DNA of 34,246 nucleotides from Streptomyces mexicanus (GTDB lineage: Bacteria; Actinomycetota; Actinomycetes; Streptomycetales; Streptomycetaceae), in the NCBI RefSeq assembly GCF_902506575.1, contig NZ_LR732544.1:6997679-7031924 (forward strand), written 5' to 3'. The position numbers were made by a program, and so were the translations under genes. Each line of letters starts with the position of its first letter. Position 1 is the first letter of the stretch. Shown here one piece after another: positions 6,977 to 15,103 of the stretch. The notes under the pieces are model-generated. The model saw only the letters and a list, made by a program, of their open reading frames with translations. It was not told the DNA's origin and ran no database searches.

Positions 6977-8380
6977 TCACCGCCCCGGCCGGTGGGCCAC
7001 CCAGACGGCGCGCGGCCTGGTGTAGCCGTCGACGGCGTGCAGGCCCAGTTCCCGGCCGTATCCGGACTGGCCGAGGCCCCCGACGCTGACCGTCTCCTCG
7101 GTGTCGCCCCAGGTGTTCACCCAGACCATGCCGGCCCGCAGGGCCCGGGCGAAGCGCTCGGCGCGGTGGGCGTCCGAGGTCCACACCGACGCCGACAGCC
7201 CGTAGGCGGTGTCGTGCGCGAGGGCCAGGGCCTCGTCGTCGGTGGCGAACGACGCGACGGACAGCACCGGCGCGAAGATCTCCTCCCGCCAGGCGCGGCT
7301 GTCGAGGGGCGCCCGGTCGACGATCGCGGGGTGGACGAAGAACCCGCCGTCGAGGTCGTGCAGGATCGAGGAGCGGCCGGGCGGGAGGATCACCCGCGCT
7401 CCGCGCTGCGCCGCCTGCGCGACCACCTCGGCCGTGCGGTCGGCGGCGGCCCGGCTGATCAGCGGGCCGAGGTCGGTGCCGGCATCGGCCGGCCTGCCGA
7501 CCTCGAGGGCGGCCGCGTAAGCGGCCACCCGGCCGACGAACTCCTCGTGCACGGCCCGGTCCACGACCAGCCGTGAACCCGCCACGCACATCTGGCCGGT
7601 GTTGCCGGTGAAGCCGGTGACGACGGCATGGGCCGCCGCGTCGAGGTCGGCGTCGCGGAAGACGACGACGGGGCTCTTGCCGCCGAGTTCGAGGCAGACC
7701 GGCTTGAGGCGGGCCGCGCAGCGCCGCGCGACCTCGCGCCCGGCCGCCGTCGAGCCGGGGAAGGAGACCATGCCGACGGCCGGCTGGGCGCCCAGCAGCC
7801 GGCCGGTCGCGGCGCCGCCGTAGACGGCGGTGAGCACGCCGTCGGGGAGCACGTCGCCGGCGCGGCCGACCAGGCGGCGGATCGACAGCGGTGTCTCGGG
7901 CGCCGGCTTGACCACGACCGTGTTGCCGTGGGCGAGGGCGGCGGCGATCTTCCATACGGCCAGCAGGAGGGGGTAGTTGTTCGGCGCGATGGCCGCGCAC
8001 ACCCCGACCGGCACCCGGTCGGTGTAGGTGCGCATGCCGGGGCCGGCCGGATGGGTCTCCCCCACCGGGTACCGGGCCGCGGCCGCGAACCAGTCGACCA
8101 CCTGGGCGGCGAAGTCGACCTCTCCCCGTGCGCGGGCGGTGGGCTTGCCCGTGCTCATCCGCTCCAGCGCCGCGAGTTCCGTGCGGTCCTCGCGCAGCAG
8201 CTCGCCGAGCTCCCGCAGCAGGCGCGAGCGCTGCGCCGGGGAGGTGTCGGCCCAGCCCTCCTCGAACGCCGTCCGGGCCCGGGCCGCGGCGGCGGCGACG
8301 CCGGAGGCGTCGGTGTCCGGGACGTGGGTGAGGGTGCGGCCGGTGGCGGGGTCGAGGACCGCACGGCCCGCCGCGGTCAT
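6977..8380 (-). CDS. NAD(P)-dependent aldehyde dehydrogenase
   Basis: A 467-residue aldehyde dehydrogenase that oxidises an aldehyde to the acid with NAD(P). Key residues are present: IAPNNYPLLLAVWKIAAALAHGNTVV for cofactor binding, LELGGKSP with the general-base glutamate, and GQMCVAGSR with the catalytic cysteine at 265. The C-terminal GQSGYGRELG is also typical. The start MTAAGRAVLD overlaps the upstream gene by ATGA (8377-8380). The frame is open much further upstream, but that extension is antisense noise in GC-rich DNA. The overlap at one end and the 4-bp gap to the aldolase-like gene at the other show one operon. The closest function by sequence is amino- or hydroxy-aldehyde oxidation; substrate unknown. 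Confidence 0.93.
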   Translation of the reverse strand: MTAAGRAVLDPATGRTLTHVPDTDASGVAAAAARARTAFEEGWADTSPAQRSRLLRELGELLREDRTELAALERMSTGKPTARARGEVDFAAQVVDWFAAAARYPVGETHPAGPGMRTYTDRVPVGVCAAIAPNNYPLLLAVWKIAAALAHGNTVVVKPAPETPLSIRRLVGRAGDVLPDGVLTAVYGGAATGRLLGAQPAVGMVSFPGSTAAGREVARRCAARLKPVCLELGGKSPVVVFRDADLDAAAHAVVTGFTGNTGQMCVAGSRLVVDRAVHEEFVGRVAAYAAALEVGRPADAGTDLGPLISRAAADRTAEVVAQAAQRGARVILPPGRSSILHDLDGGFFVHPAIVDRAPLDSRAWREEIFAPVLSVASFATDDEALALAHDTAYGLSASVWTSDAHRAERFARALRAGMVWVNTWGDTEETVSVGGLGQSGYGRELGLHAVDGYTRPRAVWVAHRPGR

Positions 8381-9477
8381 CCGAGCACCGTCGCGTGGCC
8401 GGCGAGCCGGAGCCCGCGGTCGATCTCGGCGGCCAGGCCGTGGAACGCCTCCGGGCCGAGGCCCGCTCCCGCGCTGCCGAGCAGCCGGAGGTCGTAGCCG
8501 TCGGGGTGCTGCCACCAGGCGTCGCAGGCCCCGTAGCGGGTGCTGAGGTGGCCGAGGTGGAGCGGACGGCCACCGAGGTCGCGGATCTCGGCGGTGGCGG
8601 GGTGCTTGTCCCGCTGCGGGGGGAACGCGAGCCGGCCGCCGCCGGTGCGCTGCGCCGTCAGACGCAGCTCGCCGCCGGACGGCGAGGAGTAGACGACGTC
8701 CAGTTCGCGGACGGTGGTGCCGTCGCCGAACGTGGCGGCGCTCTCGGCGCGGAACTGCCCGGCCGTCACCGGGACTCCCTGGGCGGTGAGGAAGTCCACC
8801 ACCTGCTCGGAGGGGACCCAGTCGCCCTCGTGCTCGCGCTCGCTCCGGTGGAAGCGGAAGACGCCTGTGGGCACCGACACCATGGTGGCCGGGTGCCGGG
8901 CCCAGTAGCTCAGGTCGGCGAACGGGGTGGCCAGCACCCTCGGCACGGCGTCCGGCACGGCCGGGCGCAGCGCGGCGAACAGCGCGACCAGCTCGTCGTC
9001 GTCGAACTCGCCCTCCAGCACGGACAGTTCGACGGTGGTGCGGGCCAGCCTGGCGCTCGCGGCGCGGTGGCCCAGGTAGTCGGTGCCGAGCCAGACGACG
9101 CGGCCCCCGCCGATCTCGGCCGGACGGGTCTGGCTGCCCCACAGGCACGGGTGGTCGGCGGCCGGGAACGCCCAGTCGTAGAGGAACTGCTTCAGGCGCA
9201 GCCGCCGTCCCCCGCCAAAGATCTCGGTGCGGTAGCCGGCGGGGTTGGCGTCGCTCCACGGGGTGCGGCCCTCGGCCGCCACCCGGCCGGGGGGTGCCTC
9301 GCGGCGCAGGGTTCCGACGCGGGTGTCGCATCCCGCGGGCAGCAGGGACGGCCGCCACAGCACGAAGTTGCACCAGTGCTGGGCGCGGGTCTCCTCCATC
9401 GCCGGGGGCACCGGGTCAAGGTCGGCCGCGCGGTCCAGGACCTGCCAGCGCCACGGGGGTACGGGACTGCTCACCAT
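8377..9477 (-). CDS. Unrecognised 366-residue protein in the peptide/ligase operon
   Basis: I do not recognise a family. The protein is soluble, without signal peptide or membrane segments, and rich in aromatic residues (PPWRWQVLDR near the start, then QHWCNFVLWRP, LKQFLYDWAFP, CDAWWQHPDGYDL). Two parts of similar size are separated near residue 150. Coding reality is supported by strong third-position G/C bias, by GAGGAG at good spacing before ATG 9477, and by an ATGA overlap with the aldehyde dehydrogenase. The start lies inside the end of the ligase gene (overlap 9416-9477), implying translational coupling. An alternative start is Met at 9399, but it has no ribosome site. By position it should act together with the ligase and dehydrogenase; no function is proposed. 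Confidence 0.8.
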   Translation of the reverse strand: MVSSPVPPWRWQVLDRAADLDPVPPAMEETRAQHWCNFVLWRPSLLPAGCDTRVGTLRREAPPGRVAAEGRTPWSDANPAGYRTEIFGGGRRLRLKQFLYDWAFPAADHPCLWGSQTRPAEIGGGRVVWLGTDYLGHRAASARLARTTVELSVLEGEFDDDELVALFAALRPAVPDAVPRVLATPFADLSYWARHPATMVSVPTGVFRFHRSEREHEGDWVPSEQVVDFLTAQGVPVTAGQFRAESAATFGDGTTVRELDVVYSSPSGGELRLTAQRTGGGRLAFPPQRDKHPATAEIRDLGGRPLHLGHLSTRYGACDAWWQHPDGYDLRLLGSAGAGLGPEAFHGLAAEIDRGLRLAGHATVLG

Positions 9478-11263
9478 GACTCCTCGGGTGGGTGCGAAGC
9501 TCCGCGAGGTGGCCGAGCCAGGCGGAGGTCGAAGCAAGGAACATCCATTCGCCGACGCCCAGTTCGGCCCGGAGCCCGGCGGGCAGCGGCGGCAGGCCGA
9601 AGGGGGTGCCGAGCCCGTCGGCGAGGGCGGCCAGCCGGCGGGCGTACCCGGGGTCGGTGGGGGTCGGGAAGCCCTGTTTGGGGCGGTGGCGCACCGAGTC
9701 GGGCAGCAGGTCGGCGAGCGCCTCCTTGAGCAGTCCCTTGTGGCTGCTGCCGGGCTCGCCGGAGTTTTTCAGGTGTTCCGGGCAGCGGAAGGCCAGCTCG
9801 GCGAGGGCGACGTCCTGGAAGACGGGCCGGTCTTCCAGGGTGAAGGTCGCCGACGTGGCGTCGACCATGTCGTTGACGTAGACCAGGAAGCGGCGCAGCA
9901 GGTGGTGCCGGCCGCGTTTGAGCGGGGAGGCGGTCTTGATCGCCCGGTACTCCTCCATGGTGCGCTCCCACACCAGGTCGGTGACGGCCGTCATGTCGAC
10001 GCCGAGTTCGCGCGCCATCCAGGTCACCAGCCGGGCCCAGACGGGCCGTTCGTCGGGGTACAGCTGGTGGGTCAGGTAGTGGCGGCCGTGGAGGAAGGTG
10101 GGCGCATAGGGGTCGACGATCGGGAAGTAACCGCCGGCCTGGTAACCCCACAGTTCGTCGGCGCCGTGGCCGGAGTAGACGACCACGTTGCCGTCGCGGG
10201 CGATGGCGCCGTAGAGGTGGTGCATGGCGAGTTCGGCGCCGTGCAGCAGCGGCCGCATCAGCCGGGTGGGCAGGACGGGCACCAGCTCGGCGGCGTTTTC
10301 GCGGTCCAGGTCGCACACGGTCAGCGTCACGCCCAGACGCTCGGCGGCCTCGGCGGCGTGCGCCACGTCGTCCCCCGAGCCGCCGATGCCGTCCTGGTAG
10401 CGCAGCACGTACCCCTGGACGGGGACGTCCAGCGCGGTCAGGGCCGCCACGGCCGCCGTGCTGTCGACGCCGCCGCTGAGCACCGCCGCCCGCGGGACGT
10501 CGGACACGGCCCGCTCCGCGATCGCCCGGTCGAACGCTGCCCTGATCTCCTCGGCGCTGACCGGTTTCTCCACCGGCGTGGGCCGCCAGTAGCGGTGGGT
10601 GGTGGGGGTGCCGGGGCTGTCGACCGACAGGTACTCGGCGGGCTGCAGGGCCCGCACGCCCCGCAGCCAGGTGTGGTCGTCGGCCGCGTCCATCCGGATC
10701 CAGGAGCGCAGGACGTACTCCTCTGGATCCACCTCGGGGGTCACCAGGCCGGTGCGCAGGAGCACGCCCGGCTCGGAGGCGAAGAGGAGCCCGCCGTGGG
10801 CGAAGGCGTAGAAGAGGGGTTTCACGCCGAAGTGGTCGCGGGCGAGCACGACGCGGCCGCTCCAGGTGTCGTGCCAGGCGAGGGCGAACATGCCGGACAG
10901 CGGCTGCAGGGCGGCCGCGGGATCGTCCTCGCGGCACACCTGCTGCAGGACGAACTCGGTGTCGCAGGTGGTGCTGCGGGGCCACAGCGGCGCGGCGGGC
11001 GAACGGGAGCCGTACACCTCGCCGTTGTGCACCAGGACGACGCGTCCGGTGGGGTCGGTCATCGGCTGGTCGCCCGCCTCGCTGCGGTCGCGGACCGCCA
11101 GGCGCGTCGCGCACAGCATGACGGTGCCGCACGCCGAGACGTACGGGGCGCGGGCCGCCTCGCCCCGGTGTGCCATGGCGTCGGTCATCGTGCGGCCGAG
11201 CGCGTCCATCCAGTCGGTGTCCCGCCGTCCCTCGAAGCTGATGAAGCCCGCTATGCCGCACAC
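9416..11263 (-). CDS. Asparagine synthetase (glutamine-hydrolysing)-like amidotransferase/ligase
   Basis: A 615-residue enzyme with an N-terminal Ntn glutaminase domain and a C-terminal ATP-pyrophosphatase domain. Starting at GTG 11263 gives M-C-G-I-A-G-F with the catalytic cysteine at position 2; VHNGEVYG follows. The synthetase domain has the adenylation loop LSGGVDST (residues 262-269) and YSGHGADELWGYQ. The family makes amides from acyl-adenylates using glutamine ammonia. In secondary metabolism relatives make carboxamides (OxyD in oxytetracycline), attach amino acids (PdmN in pradimicin) or close lasso peptides. The complete glutaminase half favours ammonia transfer, but ligation of another amine cannot be excluded. 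The start overlaps the end of the esterase gene by 13 bp. Confidence 0.92.
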   Translation of the reverse strand: MCGIAGFISFEGRRDTDWMDALGRTMTDAMAHRGEAARAPYVSACGTVMLCATRLAVRDRSEAGDQPMTDPTGRVVLVHNGEVYGSRSPAAPLWPRSTTCDTEFVLQQVCREDDPAAALQPLSGMFALAWHDTWSGRVVLARDHFGVKPLFYAFAHGGLLFASEPGVLLRTGLVTPEVDPEEYVLRSWIRMDAADDHTWLRGVRALQPAEYLSVDSPGTPTTHRYWRPTPVEKPVSAEEIRAAFDRAIAERAVSDVPRAAVLSGGVDSTAAVAALTALDVPVQGYVLRYQDGIGGSGDDVAHAAEAAERLGVTLTVCDLDRENAAELVPVLPTRLMRPLLHGAELAMHHLYGAIARDGNVVVYSGHGADELWGYQAGGYFPIVDPYAPTFLHGRHYLTHQLYPDERPVWARLVTWMARELGVDMTAVTDLVWERTMEEYRAIKTASPLKRGRHHLLRRFLVYVNDMVDATSATFTLEDRPVFQDVALAELAFRCPEHLKNSGEPGSSHKGLLKEALADLLPDSVRHRPKQGFPTPTDPGYARRLAALADGLGTPFGLPPLPAGLRAELGVGEWMFLASTSAWLGHLAELRTHPRSHGEQSRTPVALAGPGPRGRP

Positions 11264-12255
11264 GCGCCGGTCTCCGTCTCCCCCCACACCCGCCACAGCT
11301 GGGCCAGGGCCTCGGTGAACACGTGCTCGATGCCGTGGTGGCCGCCCTCGTGCTCGCGGTAGGCGTGCGCGACGCCGTGTGCGTCGAGGGCGGCGTGCAG
11401 CGCGCGGACGCCCCAGTGCATCCCGTAGTCGTCGCGTTCGCCGACGCTGAGGTGGAGGAGGCCGAGTGCGGCGAGCCGGCCGGCGTGGGCGGGGAGCATG
11501 CGCACCGGGTCGTGGCGCAGCCACCGCTGCCACACCTCGTCGCGGAACAGGCCGGTGACGGGGTCGCACGGCAGCGCGTCGGCGGGCGCGGTTCCGGGGG
11601 TGTCGGCGTAGCACATGCCCATCGCGACGATGCTCATCGCCACCATGAAGGGCACGTCGTGCGGGCCGGTGTCACGGCGGGCCAGCAGTGCCTCGACGCC
11701 GCCGGCCGCCCGGACGGTGTCCAGCGCGGCGGGCAGCAGCGGCAGGTAGCAGTGCTCGAACCCGGCGTCGGGCGAGAAGGCGAGCACCGCCGAGAACAGC
11801 CCGGTCGTCATGCCCGCGACCAGGGCGCCGTAGCCGCCGCTGGACTTGCCCGCGACGGCGCGCCCGGCGGGCCCCGGCAGGGACGCGAACCGCCGGTCCA
11901 CCTCGGCGACGACCTCCGCCAGGTGGCCGGCGTAGCGCCCGCAGGCGGCGGAGTCGATGTACTGCGAACCGCCGTAGGCAGTCGTGCAGTCGGGTACCAC
12001 GAGCAGTGCGGGCGGCACCCGGCCCTCCGCCATCGCCCGGCCGAGCCGGTCGGCGACCGAGCCGCCGAAGGCGAGCGGCCGGTGGGTGAGGCTGGGCCGG
12101 GCGCCGAAGCCCGGCAGCCAGTACACCACCGGGTACCGGCGGACGCCGTCGTACCCCGGCGGAAGGTGCACCTCGACGCGGCGGCGGTGCGGGTCGCCCA
12201 GCGGGTTGCCGCGCAGACAGGCGCTGTCGTGGTCGAACACGACCGGCTCGCTCAT
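11251..12255 (-). CDS. Esterase-fold alpha/beta hydrolase (esterase D/antigen 85-like)
   Basis: A 334-residue alpha/beta hydrolase of the esterase D/Fes/antigen 85 superfamily. It shows RYPVVYWLPGFG near the oxyanion strand, LLVVPDCTTAYGGSQYID, the nucleophile elbow AVAGKSSGGYG with Ser138, and a late HEGGHHGIEHVF that supplies the catalytic histidine. It has no signal peptide, so it acts in the cytoplasm, unlike antigen 85. The start ATG 12255 overlaps the preceding stop (ATGA), with AGGAG nine bases upstream. Possible jobs in this operon are acyl transfer, ester or peptide release, or thioester hydrolysis; the sequence does not decide between them. Confidence 0.88.
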   Translation of the reverse strand: MSEPVVFDHDSACLRGNPLGDPHRRRVEVHLPPGYDGVRRYPVVYWLPGFGARPSLTHRPLAFGGSVADRLGRAMAEGRVPPALLVVPDCTTAYGGSQYIDSAACGRYAGHLAEVVAEVDRRFASLPGPAGRAVAGKSSGGYGALVAGMTTGLFSAVLAFSPDAGFEHCYLPLLPAALDTVRAAGGVEALLARRDTGPHDVPFMVAMSIVAMGMCYADTPGTAPADALPCDPVTGLFRDEVWQRWLRHDPVRMLPAHAGRLAALGLLHLSVGERDDYGMHWGVRALHAALDAHGVAHAYREHEGGHHGIEHVFTEALAQLWRVWGETETGACAA

Positions 12256-13658
12256 GGCCTGCTCTCCTGCCGCAGCGCGCGTTCCACGTGGCGGGTGTAG
12301 AACGAGGGGTGGTGGAAGACCGCGGAGAGCAGCACGCCGTCGCTGGCCCACAGCCCGAAGGAGCTGCCGAACAGCAGGTCGGCGCCGAGCAGGGCCTCGA
12401 GTGTGGAGGCGGCGATCTCGGTCCAGCCCTCGCCGCCGGCGAGATGGCCGCGGGCCGGTCCGGGGCCCAGCCGTGTGATCCGGCCGGTCACCGGGTCGAG
12501 CAGGAAGGACGTCTCACTGCCGTCGTCCTCGTACAGCGAGACGACGTGGCGGCCGGCGCCGTGGTCCAGTGCCCGGTACCAGTAGTCGGTGGCCACCAGC
12601 CGGTCCAGCAGCTCGCGCAGCATGTCCTGGGCGTCACGGGTCTGACGGCCGTACCGGTCGCGGGAGGCGTCGAACGGCGGTACGGGGGTGTCCGGGTCGA
12701 GCGTCACCGCGGCGTAGACCTCGTCGAAGTCGTACGCGCCGGGCGGCACCGGCCCGTCGGCCGGGGCGGCCTTGCCGTCCTTGACCTCGATCACCTGTCC
12801 GGGACCCCACAGCAGGCCGTCGCGGCCCAGCTCGTCCAGGCGGCGCAGTGCCTCGACCGGGGTGAAGGGGAAGATGGTGCGGTTGCACCAGTCGTAGTCG
12901 GACGTGCCGTCGCCGCTGATGCGCCAGCCGAACGAGGAGGGCACGGTCACGGCCGCGGGGATCGCGTCGAGGTACCGGTCGAAGTTGGCGACGGCGCGGG
13001 CGCGCACCGCGTCGGGATCGGTCAGCGGGCGGCGCTCGGTGAGCACGCCGGGCGGCGAGATGCTGTGCGCGGGGACGAACAGGACGTCCAGCCTCGGCGC
13101 GTCGGCGCGGCGGAAGGCCGCCACGGTGTCCTCGTGCAGGAGCGCGTCGCCGCACAGCATGACGGCCGCGTCGTCGGTCTGCACCAGCACGCTCATCTCG
13201 GGGAAGGACACCGCCGAGGGGAACGTCCGCAGGGTCGTCCGGCCCAGGGTCAGGGTGTCGCCCGGTGTCACCGGCTGAAGGTTCTCGTAGCCGAAGCGGC
13301 GCAGGGTCCAGGCGATGGCCTGGTGTCCGAGCCCGGACGCGGTCAGCCGCGGCGGCACGGGGCCGGTGGGGTAGACGCAGGTGACCTCCGAGCTCTGGCG
13401 CGGGCTGTCGTCGAAGTCCACGTCGGCGCCGTCGACCAGGCGCAGGAGTGAGGGGAAGTGGTGGTGGTCGAAGTGGTGGTGGCTGAGCACCACGTAGTCG
13501 ACCCCGTCGTCGAGGACCTCACGGACCAACCGGTCCGGCACCGCCGGGTGGTGCTCCCAGAAGCGGTCCAGGCGCTGGGTGAGCCAGGGGTCGAAGAGGA
13601 TGCGCTCCGTCCCCGTGTCGACGAGGACGGCGGCGTGGCCGAGGGAGATCAGTCGCAT
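12252..13658 (-). CDS. Metallo-beta-lactamase-fold protein with a long C-terminal extension
   Basis: A 468-residue protein. The N-terminal about 230 residues are a metallo-beta-lactamase-fold domain: GHAAVLVDTGTERILFDPWL, the dinuclear metal motif SHHHFDHHH (His60, His62, Asp64, His65), VMLCGDALLH, and VPAHSISPPG. The domain resembles UlaG-type hydrolases more than classical lactamases. The following about 230 residues (SSFGWRISGDGTSDYDWCNRT, then an alpha/beta tail ending in HHPSFYTRHVERALRQ) are not recognised. Known relatives include lactonases, N-acyl-phospholipid phosphodiesterases and, more distantly, diiron oxygenases such as CmlA. Hydrolysis or O2-dependent hydroxylation are both open. 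The start overlaps the preceding stop in TGATG, so it is made together with the formylglycine-enzyme-like protein. Confidence 0.85.
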   Translation of the reverse strand: MRLISLGHAAVLVDTGTERILFDPWLTQRLDRFWEHHPAVPDRLVREVLDDGVDYVVLSHHHFDHHHFPSLLRLVDGADVDFDDSPRQSSEVTCVYPTGPVPPRLTASGLGHQAIAWTLRRFGYENLQPVTPGDTLTLGRTTLRTFPSAVSFPEMSVLVQTDDAAVMLCGDALLHEDTVAAFRRADAPRLDVLFVPAHSISPPGVLTERRPLTDPDAVRARAVANFDRYLDAIPAAVTVPSSFGWRISGDGTSDYDWCNRTIFPFTPVEALRRLDELGRDGLLWGPGQVIEVKDGKAAPADGPVPPGAYDFDEVYAAVTLDPDTPVPPFDASRDRYGRQTRDAQDMLRELLDRLVATDYWYRALDHGAGRHVVSLYEDDGSETSFLLDPVTGRITRLGPGPARGHLAGGEGWTEIAASTLEALLGADLLFGSSFGLWASDGVLLSAVFHHPSFYTRHVERALRQESRP

Positions 13659-15025
13659 CAGTCGCTCACTTCGTACACGCAGCGGAAGCCGACCTCGTTG
13701 TGCCGGTCGGTGATCAGGTCCTTGCCCCGGTAGAACGTGGTCAGGCAGGACCGCGGGGAGGTCCAGGTGCCGCCGCGCAGCACGTGGAAGGCTTCCTTGC
13801 GGTTCATGAAGTCCAGCGGGTGCCGGCCCTTGAAGAAGGGGTCCATGTCGTCGCCGGTGTAGTAATTGGTCCGCGTCAGTTCCCAGACGTTGCCCGACAT
13901 CTGCAGGGCGCCGTAGGGGCTGGCGCCCTGTGGGAGGGCGTCGGCGGGCAGCACCGGGTGGGCGGGGTTGCCGCCCTGCGAGACGGTGACGAGCAGCGCC
14001 TCCAGGGAGTCGAGGTCGGCAACCTCCTCGCCGAACGAGCGCTCCACGTAGTTCACCCGGTCCGGGTCCCACTCCTCGCCCCAGGGGTAGCGGCGGCCGT
14101 CCACGCCACGCGCGGCTTTCTCCCACTGGACCTCGCTGGGCAGCGAACCGCCGGCCCACTTCGCGAAGGCGTACGCGTCGTACCAGTCGATGCCGACGAC
14201 CGGCAGGTCGGGGGCGTTGAACCGCGGGTCGTGCCAGTGCGCCGGGCGGTGCGAGCGCTCCAGCGGCTGGTCCGGGTGGTCGAACTCGCCGGAGTCGCCG
14301 ACCTCGTCGAGGAAGGCGTGGTAGCGCGCGTTGGTCACGGTGGTGCGGTCGATGAGGAAGGCGGGTACGTCCACGGCGCGCAGCGTGCTGTCGTCCTGGG
14401 CCATGCGGAAGGCGTCGGGCTTCTCCTCGGCGCCGATGATGGCCGGGCCGCCCGGCACCAGGACGACGTCGGTGTTCCGCCGGGGACGCTTGCGCGCGGC
14501 CTCGATGCGCGCCCGCATGTCCGAGAAGTACTCGTCCTCCAGGCGGCGCAGTTCGGCCGGGTCGCGGGTGCCGAAGACGGCGATGAGGGCCCGCTTGGTG
14601 AGTGCTGCGCCGCAGCCGACGGGCTTGCGCGTCCAGTCGGGGCGGGTGAAGTTGCTGGGCCAGCCGGAGATGCGGATGAGGTCGGGTACGGCGGCGGCGA
14701 TCCGGTGCTCCGCGATGACCTTCAGCGCCGTGAAGGCGACCCAGTCGACGGTGTCGTGGGTGGCGGCGGCCACGGCGGTGTCGGCGGCCGGGTCGCCCGC
14801 GTGGTGCCTGGCCAGCAGGCGCACCGCACCGGCTCGCACCGGCCATTCGGGGTGGGGGACCGCGACAGACGCCAGTAGCGGGATCCCGTCGGCGGCCCGC
14901 CCCCGGTCCTCGGCCAGCGCGACGACGCGTTCCACCGACGCCCAGTAGCGCTCGTCGGTGGAGTCGTCGATCTCCAGCAGATCGGCGGGAATGTCGATGA
15001 CTTCTGAAACGCGATTACCTACCAT
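13658..15025 (-). CDS. HEAT-repeat plus formylglycine-generating-enzyme-like (SUMF1 domain) protein
   Basis: A 455-residue two-domain protein. Residues about 10-160 are helical HEAT-like repeats (PVRAGAVRLLARHHAGD, VDWVAFTALKVIAEH). Residues about 175-455 are a sulfatase-modifying-factor domain: VLVPGGPAIIG, FLIDRTTVTNARYHAFLDEV, PVVGIDWYDAYAFAKWAGG, LPSEVQWEKAARG, MSGNVWELTRTNYY, and VLRGGTWTSPRSCLTTFYR with GFRCVYE. Classical formylglycine-generating enzymes have a Cys pair in the region after GGS; here only one cysteine (SCLTTFYR) is present, so it is not a canonical sulfatase activator. Other members of the fold form C-S bonds (EgtB) or hydroxylate. ATG 15025 follows GAGAGAGG. It is the first enzyme after the 19-residue peptide gene. 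Confidence 0.88.
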   Translation of the reverse strand: MVGNRVSEVIDIPADLLEIDDSTDERYWASVERVVALAEDRGRAADGIPLLASVAVPHPEWPVRAGAVRLLARHHAGDPAADTAVAAATHDTVDWVAFTALKVIAEHRIAAAVPDLIRISGWPSNFTRPDWTRKPVGCGAALTKRALIAVFGTRDPAELRRLEDEYFSDMRARIEAARKRPRRNTDVVLVPGGPAIIGAEEKPDAFRMAQDDSTLRAVDVPAFLIDRTTVTNARYHAFLDEVGDSGEFDHPDQPLERSHRPAHWHDPRFNAPDLPVVGIDWYDAYAFAKWAGGSLPSEVQWEKAARGVDGRRYPWGEEWDPDRVNYVERSFGEEVADLDSLEALLVTVSQGGNPAHPVLPADALPQGASPYGALQMSGNVWELTRTNYYTGDDMDPFFKGRHPLDFMNRKEAFHVLRGGTWTSPRSCLTTFYRGKDLITDRHNEVGFRCVYEVSD

Positions 15026-15043
15026 CTCAGCCTCTCTCGGACC

Positions 15044-15087
15044 ACGCGCCGCCCGCACGGATTTTGAATTCCATACGGGCGGCGCGT
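15044..15087 (-). terminator. Stem-loop between peptide gene and first enzyme gene (attenuator or mRNA stabiliser)
   Basis: A perfect 12-bp stem (15044-15055 with 15076-15087, ACGCGCCGCCCG) around an AT-rich 20-base loop. It begins 17 bp after the stop of the 19-residue peptide and ends 18 bp before the enzyme start. Partial terminators or processing hairpins in this position commonly let a small-peptide gene be expressed above the downstream enzymes. Confidence 0.6.
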
Positions 15088-15103
15088 TTCGCTGGTCAGC
15101 GGA

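Noticed and set aside
6711..8573. A 620-codon minus-strand frame covering the dehydrogenase/aldolase junction
   Set aside because: It is a frame-shifted reading of the aldehyde dehydrogenase region with Arg/Pro-rich sequence; the in-frame dehydrogenase has all catalytic residues.
9416..11263. Asparagine-synthetase-like protein as a lasso-peptide cyclase
   Set aside because: No leader-binding protein or transglutaminase-type leader peptidase is nearby, and the 19-residue peptide lacks the expected core with a ring-forming Asp/Glu at position 7-9 after a leader.
9245..11362. Long plus-strand frame (705 codons) and other long antisense frames such as 18489-20105 and 19975-21846
   Set aside because: They oppose genes with full catalytic motifs and have no domain of their own. 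Long antisense frames are expected at this GC content.
12252..13658. MBL-fold protein as a beta-lactamase or as CmlA
   Set aside because: It lacks a signal peptide, and the domain order (metal domain first, unknown domain second) is not that of CmlA. Only the fold can be claimed.
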